Part shown: positions 51,830-59,431 of the stretch, piece by piece | Position numbering within the stretch: position 1 is the first letter of the stretch | How the letters are laid out: the number at the start of each line of letters is the position of its first letter | DNA from: JABDJX01 sp039942715 | Lineage (GTDB): Bacteria > Pseudomonadota > Alphaproteobacteria > Rhodobacterales > Rhodobacteraceae | Reading direction: 5' to 3' | DNA length: 64,000 nt | NCBI GenBank assembly: GCA_039942715.1 | Contig: JBDVBY010000006.1 | Location: 186,001-250,000 of the forward strand | The notes under the pieces: generated by a model | Told to the model about the DNA's origin: nothing | The model's input: the letters and a program-made list of their open reading frames with translations, nothing else | Databases searched by the model: none | Program-made: the position numbers and the translations under genes

Positions 51830-52282
51830 ATGCCTTCGCTTTCCAAAGAAACGCCCTTGGGGCCAGTCACTCTTGTTGAAGAGAACGATGCGATTGTGCG
51901 TTTGGAGTGGGACAATGGCGGCGCAGATGAAACAGAGCTACTTGTTGAAGCGCATCGTCAATTAGCCGCTTACTTCGCAGGCGAACTCACCGAATTCGAC
52001 CTGCCCCTTGCACCAGCCGTCTCGCCCACACAGCAGCGTTTCTTAGACGCACTTACCGCCATTCCTTTCGGCGAAACAAAGACATACGGACAAATCGCAA
52101 AAGAAACCGGCATGTCCGCCCAGGGTGCGGGGCAAGCTTGCGGTGCCAATCCGATTGCGATCATCATCCCGTGTCATCGCATCTTGGGGGCTGACAATTT
52201 GGGTGGGTTTTCCGCCGCCGGCGGGGTTGAGGCAAAGGTCGCACTGCTAAAACACGAAGGCTCGGCCAGCCTTTTGATTTAG
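51830..52282 (+). CDS. ogt: Methylated-DNA-protein-cysteine S-methyltransferase (Ogt/MGMT)
   Basis: Suicide repair protein that takes the alkyl group from O6-alkylguanine. 150 residues. IIIPCHRILG carries the acceptor Cys (C115), and TKTYGQIAKETGMSAQGAGQACGANP is the DNA-binding helix-turn-helix with its arginine-finger position replaced by GQA (commonly RAVG). The residue usually flipping the base (Arg in RAVGxA) is thus absent, and a Gln stands in its place, as in alkyltransferase-like variants. The 3' end overlaps the convergent GFA gene by four bases. Confidence 0.88.
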   Translation: MPSLSKETPLGPVTLVEENDAIVRLEWDNGGADETELLVEAHRQLAAYFAGELTEFDLPLAPAVSPTQQRFLDALTAIPFGETKTYGQIAKETGMSAQGAGQACGANPIAIIIPCHRILGADNLGGFSAAGGVEAKVALLKHEGSASLLI

Positions 52283-52686
52283 TCGCGTACCTGCGTTGTC
52301 AGTGCTGGATCCACACCGCCCGCTTTTGGCAGATCGCCTTCAATCTCATAATAATCGCCTTTTGCATCGCAAAAGATATGCCCGGCCAGTTCCAACCCAG
52401 TTGACCCATCCAGGGTGCCCGCAAAGATGGACAAGTTCACGCCCGGCCCATCCCAAAACAGGTTCGACCCACATGTGCTACAAAACCCGCGCCGCGCGTC
52501 TTTGGATGAAGCGAACCACGTCACCTCGCCGTGCACGTCCACATCCGAACGCAGCGCCGAGGTCGCCGCAACATGGTGCCCGCTTGTTTTGCGACACTGG
52601 ACGCAATGGCAAGCAATCACTGGGCGCAATGGGCCGTTCACCTCAAAGCGCACAGCGCTGCAAAGACACGACCCTGTCACGCTCAT
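52279..52686 (-). CDS. GFA family protein (Mss4-like zinc fold)
   Basis: 135 residues. Zinc cysteines are in GSCLCSAVRF, ACHCVQCRKTSG and GFCSTCGS, the pattern of glutathione-dependent formaldehyde-activating-like proteins. Most members of this family have no proven activity. The ATG overlaps the aroA stop as ATGA, so it is coupled to EPSP synthase, which is not an obvious partner. Confidence 0.88.
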   Translation of the reverse strand: MSVTGSCLCSAVRFEVNGPLRPVIACHCVQCRKTSGHHVAATSALRSDVDVHGEVTWFASSKDARRGFCSTCGSNLFWDGPGVNLSIFAGTLDGSTGLELAGHIFCDAKGDYYEIEGDLPKAGGVDPALTTQVRD

Positions 52687-54032
52687 CGGTCGGACAGCTC
52701 CAGGCGCGCGCCAAGGTTTGACATCAGGTCTTGGAACGCCGGGAATGACGTTGCAATTGGGCCTGCGTCATCCACTGTGACAGGTTCTTGCGTTGCCATA
52801 CCAAGACAGACAAATGACATCGCAATGCGGTGATCAAGACGCGCCTCGGCCCGACAGCCCCCTGCAACGCCCCCAGGACCACGACCTTCAACTTCCCACC
52901 AATCGGGGCCTTCATCGACAGTAACGCCAGCGGCGCGCAGACCAATTGCCATCGCGTCAATGCGATCACTTTCCTTCACACGAAGCTCTTTCACACCGCG
53001 CATAGTAGTGCGCCCGCTCGCGAAAGACGCAACCACAGACAGGATAGGGTACTCATCAATCATCGACGCGGCACGCTCAGGTGGCACCTCTATGCCTTTC
53101 ATATCAGGCGAGAATTTTGCCCGCAGATCGGCCACAGGCTCGCCGCCCTCTTCGCGCTCGTTCTCGTAAGTAAGATCAGCGCCCATCTCGCGCAACGTCT
53201 CAAAAAGCCCCGCGCGTGTGGGGTTCAAGCCAATGTTTGGCACCAAAACGTCAGAGCCTTCAACGATCAAAGCGGCACAAACCGGGAAAGCCGCAGAAGA
53301 CGGATCGCGTGGAACAGCGATCACCTGAGGTTTAAGTTCAGGGTAACCTTTCAGCGTGATCACCCGGCCCTCGGCCGTTTCCTCAACGCGCACATCCGCA
53401 CCAAAGCCGCGCAACATCCGTTCGGTATGATCGCGCGTGGCTTCAGGCTCGATCACGACAGTCTCACCGGGCGCATTCAGGCCTGCCAAAAGCACCGCAG
53501 ATTTCACCTGAGCTGATGGCATCGGCAACGTGTAGCGGATGGCAACTGGGTCTTTCGCCCCCACCACGGTCATCGGCAACCGCCCACCGTCCCGTCCATG
53601 CGCGGTGGTTCCAAATAGCGCCAGCGGATCGGTCACTCGTCCCATCGGACGCGAGCGCAGAGACGCATCACCAGTGAAGGTTGCTGTAATCGCAGTTGTC
53701 GCCATTGCACCCATGATCAGCCGAACGCCGGTGCCCGCATTGCCACAATCAATCACTGCTTCTGGTTCGCCAAAGCCACCAACGCCCACACCTTGGATCA
53801 CCCAAGTGTCGCCATCGCGCGTAACCTGTGCACCAAACGCGCGCATCGCCTCGGCCGTGGCCAACACATCTTCGCCTTCCAGCAAACCAGTGACGCGCGT
53901 TTCACCGACAGCCATCGCGCCAAGGATCAACGAGCGGTGACTGATCGACTTGTCGCCTGGAATAAGCGCCTCGCCGCGCAGTGGGTTTGCGCGTCGCGAC
54001 GTCAACGGGCGTGGCGTGCCATGAGATGACAT
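52683..54032 (-). CDS. aroA: 3-phosphoshikimate 1-carboxyvinyltransferase (EPSP synthase, class II)
   Basis: Sixth step of the shikimate pathway: shikimate 3-phosphate plus PEP to EPSP. I start at ATG 54032 (AAAGGA site), 449 residues; the frame runs open to 54110. PGDKSISHRSLILGAMA, SLRSRPMGRVTDPL, SAQVKSAVLLAGLN and VKESDRIDAMA resemble the CP4 enzyme of Agrobacterium closely. The active-site loop reads GNAGTG with Gly at residue 100, the same number as Ala100 of CP4. It is transcribed with the GFA gene, after trmB. Confidence 0.95.
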   Translation of the reverse strand: MSSHGTPRPLTSRRANPLRGEALIPGDKSISHRSLILGAMAVGETRVTGLLEGEDVLATAEAMRAFGAQVTRDGDTWVIQGVGVGGFGEPEAVIDCGNAGTGVRLIMGAMATTAITATFTGDASLRSRPMGRVTDPLALFGTTAHGRDGGRLPMTVVGAKDPVAIRYTLPMPSAQVKSAVLLAGLNAPGETVVIEPEATRDHTERMLRGFGADVRVEETAEGRVITLKGYPELKPQVIAVPRDPSSAAFPVCAALIVEGSDVLVPNIGLNPTRAGLFETLREMGADLTYENEREEGGEPVADLRAKFSPDMKGIEVPPERAASMIDEYPILSVVASFASGRTTMRGVKELRVKESDRIDAMAIGLRAAGVTVDEGPDWWEVEGRGPGGVAGGCRAEARLDHRIAMSFVCLGMATQEPVTVDDAGPIATSFPAFQDLMSNLGARLELSDR

Positions 54033-54110
54033 TTGGATGTCCTTTTCGCTTGTTGCGTTCCTGTTAGCGCAAGCAGCGCAAGGCGTCCATGCGCCACCCG
54101 CTTGCGTCAA

Positions 54111-54818
54111 TCAAACGCGACGAAACGTCAAGTAATGCGGCACCCGACCCTCACGCAACGCCTTTTGTTCATAGCGCGTCGAAAACCAATCGCCCCATGG
54201 TTCGCGCCAGTCAGAGGCGCGCGTTGCCTGCCATTCAAAACCGGCCTTTGGCACCTCTTCCATCGCTTGGCGAACATAATCGGGAATATCGGTTGCGATG
54301 CGGAACTCGGCGCCGGGTTTCAAGGCTTGGTGCAAGGGAGCAAGGTGTTCTTGGGTGACAAAACGCCGCCTGTGGTGGCGCGCCTTAGGCCAAGGATCAG
54401 GGTACAGTAAAAACGCCTTTTCAATCGAGCCTGCGGGCAAAACATCCATCAAATCACGCGCATCGCCTGCATGAATACGGATGTTATCCACACCCGAGTC
54501 GCGCCTTTTGCCCAAAGCAGTGGCCACTCCGTTGACATAAGGTTCGGCCCCGATAATCCCGACATTCGGATTTGCTTTGGCCTGATGGATCATGTGTTCT
54601 CCACTGCCAAAACCGATCTCAAGCCAAACAGGGCGACCAGAAAAAAGTGCATTCAGATCAAGGGGATCACGGTTCGGATTCTCGCTCCAGTCGACGCCGC
54701 CAAGACCAATATCGGCCAGATCATCCATGTAACGCTTTTGCGCATCCCGTAGCCCTTTGCCATGGATGCGACCATAAAAATTGCGCCAAGGTGCGCCTTT
54801 GGGATGCTTGGGTTCCAT
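54111..54818 (-). CDS. trmB: tRNA (guanine-46-N7)-methyltransferase TrmB
   Basis: SAM-dependent tRNA modification enzyme, 235 residues. WLEIGFGSGEHM (about 77-88) is the SAM loop; FLLYPDPWPKARHHRRRFV is the TrmB catalytic and substrate signature with the conserved PDPWPK. TRYEQKALREGR near the end is also typical. Its stop is 78 bp before the aroA start, so the two are probably one transcript. Confidence 0.95.
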   Translation of the reverse strand: MEPKHPKGAPWRNFYGRIHGKGLRDAQKRYMDDLADIGLGGVDWSENPNRDPLDLNALFSGRPVWLEIGFGSGEHMIHQAKANPNVGIIGAEPYVNGVATALGKRRDSGVDNIRIHAGDARDLMDVLPAGSIEKAFLLYPDPWPKARHHRRRFVTQEHLAPLHQALKPGAEFRIATDIPDYVRQAMEEVPKAGFEWQATRASDWREPWGDWFSTRYEQKALREGRVPHYLTFRRV

Positions 54819-54925
54819 CCGGTGTCCCTGCCGATTTGAGCACGCGGCGTCAAGACCAAGCGCTCCTTTGCCGATGCGTCAACTTTCCCCTTGAGCGGGG
54901 GTGTCAGCGCACCTAGGAACGAAGC

Positions 54926-55585
54926 ATGAACTCTATTGATTTTGATTTTTGCGGCGAAACGCTAACCGCCTTACCGTCGGGTGCCTTGTATTGGGCGCGA
55001 CCTGACTTGTTGGTTGTGTCCGACTTGCACCTTGGCAAATCCGAGCGTATCGCGCGCCTAGGGGGCGCATTGCTGCCCCCTTACGAGACAAAAGACACGC
55101 TGGATCGCCTGTCAGCCGACATCGATGCGTTGCATCCTGCCACCGTGCTTTGTCTTGGCGATAGCTTTGACGATATGCGTGCAGGCGAGTCCCTGAAGGC
55201 CGATGAAATTGCGCAAATTAGGCGTTTGCAAGCCGGGCGACGCTGGCTCTGGCTTGAGGGCAATCACGACCCTGGGCCTGTGAAATTGGGCGGCGAGCAT
55301 TTGGCCGAATGGGGACTTGGCGCCTTGACGTTCCGCCACATTGCTTCATTTGACAGCGCGCCCGGCGAGGTGTCTGGGCATTATCATCCAAAAGCCAAAG
55401 TTCGCCAGACTTCGCGCCCGTGTTTCATGTGCGACGGTGCGCGGCTGATGCTGCCGGCTTATGGGCGATATACTGGGGGCTTGGATTGGACGACGCCGGT
55501 ATTGCGTGCCTTATTTGCAGAAAAGGCTTTGGCGTACTTGACCGGACCGAAAGTTGTCGCCGTTCCGGTGCCTAAGGCAGCTTGA
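54926..55585 (+). CDS. pdeM: PdeM-like metallophosphoesterase (ligase-associated DNA damage response)
   Basis: Calcineurin-like phosphoesterase, 219 residues. VVSDLHLGKSER, CLGDSFDD, LEGNHDPG and SGHYHPKA are the four metal-binding motifs in order. This is the family found beside the Lhr-type helicase, ATP-dependent DNA ligase and exonuclease of a DNA-repair set. None of those partners is adjacent here. Divergent from trmB, 107 bp apart. Confidence 0.87.
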   Translation: MNSIDFDFCGETLTALPSGALYWARPDLLVVSDLHLGKSERIARLGGALLPPYETKDTLDRLSADIDALHPATVLCLGDSFDDMRAGESLKADEIAQIRRLQAGRRWLWLEGNHDPGPVKLGGEHLAEWGLGALTFRHIASFDSAPGEVSGHYHPKAKVRQTSRPCFMCDGARLMLPAYGRYTGGLDWTTPVLRALFAEKALAYLTGPKVVAVPVPKAA

Positions 55586-55624
55586 CGCGCTTGTCTACGC
55601 CGGGCGCGAGAGGTCGGCGCCTCA

Positions 55625-55645
55625 GTGAGGGGTTTCACCCCTCAC
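55625..55645. repeat. Extragenic hairpin repeat, copy 2
   Basis: Perfect 9-bp arms GTGAGGGGT / ACCCCTCAC with a TTC loop. The following CAGAAGTTTTTTTGTACAGAA resembles the tail of copy 1 (48650). It lies between the convergent pdeM and folD genes, where the T tract could also stop pdeM transcription. Confidence 0.6.
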
Positions 55646-55678
55646 GCTTCCCAGAAGTTTTTTTGTACAGAAAAATTC

Positions 55679-56581
55679 TTAGACCGTTAGGCCCTCTGGT
55701 TCTTCAAGACCATTTGATCGGCTACAAGCTGTCACTGTGTTTGCCAGCAAACAGGCGATTGTCATCGGGCCAACTCCACCGGGAACGGGCGTGATGGCGC
55801 CTGCCACGTCGCTCGCGGATGTGAATTCGACATCACCGACGAGGCGGGTTTTGCCTTCACCCTTTTCCGGTGCATCGATGCGATTAATGCCAACGTCGAT
55901 CACGGTTGCCCCCGGCTTGATCCAATCACCCGGCACCATTTCGGGACGCCCAACGGCAGCCACAACAATATCCGCGCGCCGCACGACCTCTGCCAGGTCT
56001 TTGGTACGCGAATGAGCAATCGTTACAGTGCAACTGTCGCCCAACAGCAGTTGTGCCATAGGTTTGCCAACGATGTTTGAGCGGCCAATAATCACGGCAT
56101 CCAGCCCGGAAAGCGCGCCGTGGTGATCACGCAACATCATCAGGCAGCCAAGCGGCGTACAAGGCACCATTGATTTTTGCCCAGTTCCCAGCAGACCCAC
56201 GTTTGAGATGTGGAACCCGTCGACGTCCTTGGCAGGGCTGATCGCATTGATCACAAGGTCTTCGTTCAAATGATCTGGCAAAGGCAGTTGAACCAGTATC
56301 CCGTGAATCGTGGCGTCGTTGTTCAAATCATCAATCAGTGCCAACAAGTCGGCCTCTGACGTGGTTGGATCAAGACGATGTTCGACCGATTTCATGCCCG
56401 CCTCGTTGGTCGCTTTACCTTTGGAGCGCACGTAAACCTGCGAGGCAGGGTCTTCTCCGACAAGCACGACGGCCAATCCCGGTGTAATGCCGTGATCCGC
56501 CTTTAGACGCGCGACATGATCGGCCACTTTACCGCGTACCTTCAGAGCAAAAGCTTTTCCGTCAATGATTGTCGCACTCAT
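55679..56581 (-). CDS. folD: Bifunctional methylenetetrahydrofolate dehydrogenase/cyclohydrolase FolD
   Basis: Interconverts 5,10-methylene-, methenyl- and 10-formyl-tetrahydrofolate with NADP. 300 residues. YVRSKGKATNEAGM holds the catalytic Lys, ILVQLPLPDHLN and AVIIGRSNIVGKPMAQLLL (NADP site) are diagnostic, and TPVPGGVGPMT closes the pocket. It is the last gene of fhs-osmC-folD, four bases after osmC, so the one-carbon genes are co-expressed. Confidence 0.96.
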   Translation of the reverse strand: MSATIIDGKAFALKVRGKVADHVARLKADHGITPGLAVVLVGEDPASQVYVRSKGKATNEAGMKSVEHRLDPTTSEADLLALIDDLNNDATIHGILVQLPLPDHLNEDLVINAISPAKDVDGFHISNVGLLGTGQKSMVPCTPLGCLMMLRDHHGALSGLDAVIIGRSNIVGKPMAQLLLGDSCTVTIAHSRTKDLAEVVRRADIVVAAVGRPEMVPGDWIKPGATVIDVGINRIDAPEKGEGKTRLVGDVEFTSASDVAGAITPVPGGVGPMTIACLLANTVTACSRSNGLEEPEGLTV

Positions 56582-56585
56582 ATCT

Positions 56586-57035
56586 TTAGTCCTTCAGGTT
56601 CACATGGATCTCGGTTTTGACCGAATTCGCTATAAAGCAGGCGTGGTGGGCTTTGTCATGGAGCGCTTGATGACGCGCGGGCTCTGGGGCCTGTCCGTCA
56701 AAGCTCACCGTGATGTTCAAATCAACGCGAGGGATCCAAACGCGACCTTGCTCGGTTTTCAATGCACCTGTTGCATGATCGCGGTATCGCGCCACAACAA
56801 GGCCGTCGCGCATGGCAAAATCGAGAAACCACAGCATATGGCACGACGAGATCGAGGCGATAAAGGCCTCTTCTGGATCAACCGCTTCAGCGACGGAATG
56901 AGGCAAGGGTACAACCGAGGGCGAGGCAGAAGCAGGAACATCAATACCCCCATCAAAGCGCCAGATGTGCCCACGGCTATAGCGGCCTTTGGCAAAGTCG
57001 CCGTCGCAGTCCCATATGATCTCGGCGGAATGCAT
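56586..57035 (-). CDS. OsmC family protein
   Basis: 149 residues of the OsmC/Ohr fold, which reduces organic hydroperoxides with a pair of cysteines. One Cys is visible in ISSCHMLWFLDFAM (the second-Cys region of OsmC), but the first catalytic Cys, normally in a VNPE.L-like region, is replaced (VDPEEAFIASISS). HACFIANSVKT near the end contains another Cys. The activity may be altered. It is embedded between fhs and folD, five and four bases apart, which hints at formaldehyde or folate-stress protection. Confidence 0.82.
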   Translation of the reverse strand: MHSAEIIWDCDGDFAKGRYSRGHIWRFDGGIDVPASASPSVVPLPHSVAEAVDPEEAFIASISSCHMLWFLDFAMRDGLVVARYRDHATGALKTEQGRVWIPRVDLNITVSFDGQAPEPARHQALHDKAHHACFIANSVKTEIHVNLKD

Positions 57036-57040
57036 GTCGC

Positions 57041-58717
57041 TTAGAACAATCCTTCGATCTCGCCCGTCTCATTGAGATGGATGTTTTCAGCCGCCGGCAC
57101 ACGCGGCAAGCCCGGCATCGTCATGATTTCACCGCAGATCGCCACGATAAAGCCCGCGCCTGCGCTAAGACGCACTTCGCGCACCGGTACAGAGTGACCC
57201 GTGGGCGCGCCGCGCAGGTTCGGATCAGTCGAAAAGCTGTACTGTGTTTTGGCCATGCAGACCGGAAGGTTTCCATAACCTGCATCTTCCCATGCTTTAA
57301 GCTGATCGCGGATCTTCTTGTCTGCGATCACTTCATCGGCGTGATAGATGCCTTTTGCGATGGCCTCGATCTTTTTGAAAAGCGGCATGTCATCGGGATA
57401 GATCGGAGCAAAATTGCTGGCACCACTGTCGGCAATCTCTGCAACCCGAGTTGCAAGCTCTGCCGAGCCTTCTGAGCCGAATTCCCAATGTTTGGAGACA
57501 ATCGCTTCAGACCCTTGTGTGGCCACATAGTCTTTGACCGCCTGCACTTCTGCATCGGTGTCGGTGACAAAGTGGTTCACGGCAACGACGACAGGCACAC
57601 CAAAGGACTTAAGATTGCCAATGTGACGGCCAAGGTTCGCGCACCCCTCATTCACAGCTGCAACGTTCTCATCACCCAAATCAGCTTTCGCAACACCGCC
57701 ATTCATCTTCATCGCGCGCACAGTGGCCACGAGCACGACGCAATCAGGCGCAAGGCCCGCTTTGCGACACTTAATGTTCATGAACTTCTCTGCACCCAGA
57801 TCAGCGCCAAATCCAGCTTCTGTCACCACATAGTCAGTAAGCTTAAGCGCTGTCGTGGTCGCAATGACCGAGTTGCAGCCATGGGCGATATTGGCGAATG
57901 GGCCGCCGTGGACAAAGGCCGGGTTGTTCTCCAGCGTTTGGACAAGATTGGGCTGCATCGCATCTTTGAGCAGAACCGCCATCGCACCGTCCGCCTTGAT
58001 GTCGCGCGCATAAATCGGCGTGCGATCGCGGCGATAAGCCACGATCATATCGCCGAGGCGTTTTTCTAGGTCAGCCAGGTCATTGGCCAAGCACAGGATC
58101 GCCATGACTTCAGAGGCCACAGTGATGTCAAACCCGGTCTGGCGCGGAAAGCCGTTGGTGACACCGCCGAGGGAGGTAACGGTATCACGCAGGGCGCGGT
58201 CGTTCATATCGAGCACACGCCGCCAACTGACGCGGCGTTCGTCAATCTCAAGGCTGTTGCCCCAGTAAATGTGGTTGTCGATCATCGCGCTCAGAAGGTT
58301 GTGCGCCGATGTGATCGCGTGGAAATCACCAGTGAAATGAAGGTTCATATCCTCCATTGGAACAACTTGCGCATAGCCGCCGCCAGCCGCCCCGCCCTTC
58401 ATGCCAAAGTTTGGGCCCAATGACGCTTCGCGAATACAGACCATCGCGTTCTTGCCGATCTTGTTCAGCCCGTCGCCAAGCCCCACAGTGGTCGTCGTCT
58501 TGCCTTCACCCGCGGGCGTCGGGTTGATTGCCGTCACAAGGATCAGCTTGCCGTTGGGTTTGTCTTTCAGACCTTTGATAAACGACTGGCTGACCTTGGC
58601 CTTGTCGTGGCCATAGGGGACAAGATCTTCAGCAGCGATGCCGATCTTTTTACCAATCTCAAGGATCGGACGTTTTTTGGCTTCGCGCGCAATTTCGATA
58701 TCCGACTTATAGGCCAT
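57041..58717 (-). CDS. fhs: Formate-tetrahydrofolate ligase
   Basis: ATP-dependent formation of 10-formyl-tetrahydrofolate from formate. ATG 58717 follows GGAGGAACC; 558 residues. TPAGEGKTTTTVGLGDGL is the P-loop. GMKGGAAGGGYAQVVPMEDMNLHFTGD and VHGGPFANIAHGCNS are family signatures. With folD and osmC it forms an operon that moves formate or formaldehyde carbon in either direction. This is common in marine Rhodobacteraceae living on methylated compounds. Confidence 0.97.
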   Translation of the reverse strand: MAYKSDIEIAREAKKRPILEIGKKIGIAAEDLVPYGHDKAKVSQSFIKGLKDKPNGKLILVTAINPTPAGEGKTTTTVGLGDGLNKIGKNAMVCIREASLGPNFGMKGGAAGGGYAQVVPMEDMNLHFTGDFHAITSAHNLLSAMIDNHIYWGNSLEIDERRVSWRRVLDMNDRALRDTVTSLGGVTNGFPRQTGFDITVASEVMAILCLANDLADLEKRLGDMIVAYRRDRTPIYARDIKADGAMAVLLKDAMQPNLVQTLENNPAFVHGGPFANIAHGCNSVIATTTALKLTDYVVTEAGFGADLGAEKFMNIKCRKAGLAPDCVVLVATVRAMKMNGGVAKADLGDENVAAVNEGCANLGRHIGNLKSFGVPVVVAVNHFVTDTDAEVQAVKDYVATQGSEAIVSKHWEFGSEGSAELATRVAEIADSGASNFAPIYPDDMPLFKKIEAIAKGIYHADEVIADKKIRDQLKAWEDAGYGNLPVCMAKTQYSFSTDPNLRGAPTGHSVPVREVRLSAGAGFIVAICGEIMTMPGLPRVPAAENIHLNETGEIEGLF

Positions 58718-58871
58718 GGTGGTTCCTCCCGCAGGCAATATGGACGCAATTCTTATTCCATTATGCGATATACCCCTGTCTAGCAGGGATGCGGGCCATT
58801 ATCGACAATTCCGCGCCCAGATGCGTCGCGTCAAGAAACTTGGCGTCATCATCGGAAACAGCAAAGGCTAT

Positions 58872-59345
58872 TCAAGGCTTATCCACTTTCAGGAGAGCGT
58901 CGATAATCCTGTAGGTCTCTGGCATGAAGCGTCCGCGTTCGTGAGCTTCGGTCCACCACGCTGCACCACCCGGCGTTGTCAGCATCTCTGCGAGGGAATT
59001 CTTGATCGCCCCGTCAAGGCCAACCAGTTTGCGCGGCAGGGAATTGTTGTGTTTTAGGAAATTGCCGTAAATGTGGATGCCCTGTTCAAGATAAAGCCCG
59101 AATGACAGTCTTTCCGCCGGATCCAAATCGTCCAAATCGGCATGCCCTTTGGTGACCAGTTCGGCCACAGCCATATCGTTTGTGATCCCTTTGTAGTCCG
59201 TCAATTGCTGCAGAACGTCGCGCCAGTTGCCCAACTCAGATTGAATCCGCGTAAGCCGCAACTGAACTCCCACAAATATTAATGAAACGATAATCGCAGC
59301 AGCGGCGATGATATCCGCCATGCTTGCCAGATCACTTAGGTTCAT
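58872..59345 (-). CDS. Hypothetical membrane-anchored protein, 157 residues
   Basis: Not recognised. One N-terminal membrane helix (MADIIAAAAIIVSLIFVGVQLRL, residues 9-31) is followed by a helical soluble part (LEQGIHIYGNFLKHN, GGAAWWTEAHERGRFMPETYRIID). The N-out/C-in arrangement is not clear. It is on the same strand as ftsH but separated from it by the ftsH terminator, and 155 bp from fhs. Confidence 0.65.
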   Translation of the reverse strand: MNLSDLASMADIIAAAAIIVSLIFVGVQLRLTRIQSELGNWRDVLQQLTDYKGITNDMAVAELVTKGHADLDDLDPAERLSFGLYLEQGIHIYGNFLKHNNSLPRKLVGLDGAIKNSLAEMLTTPGGAAWWTEAHERGRFMPETYRIIDALLKVDKP

Positions 59346-59392
59346 ATTCCGTGCCCCCCAGCCTTTAATACGCTCTGTGTTAGTTCAGTTAG

Positions 59393-59425
59393 CAAAAAAA
59401 AGGCCGCTTATTAAAGCGGCCTTTT
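59393..59425 (-). terminator. Rho-independent terminator of ftsH
   Basis: Read on the minus strand, a 12-bp perfect stem (AAAAGGCCGCTT / AAGCGGCCTTTT, loop of four) is followed by a run of T. It lies seven bases after the ftsH stop. Confidence 0.92.
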
Positions 59426-59431
59426 GATAAA

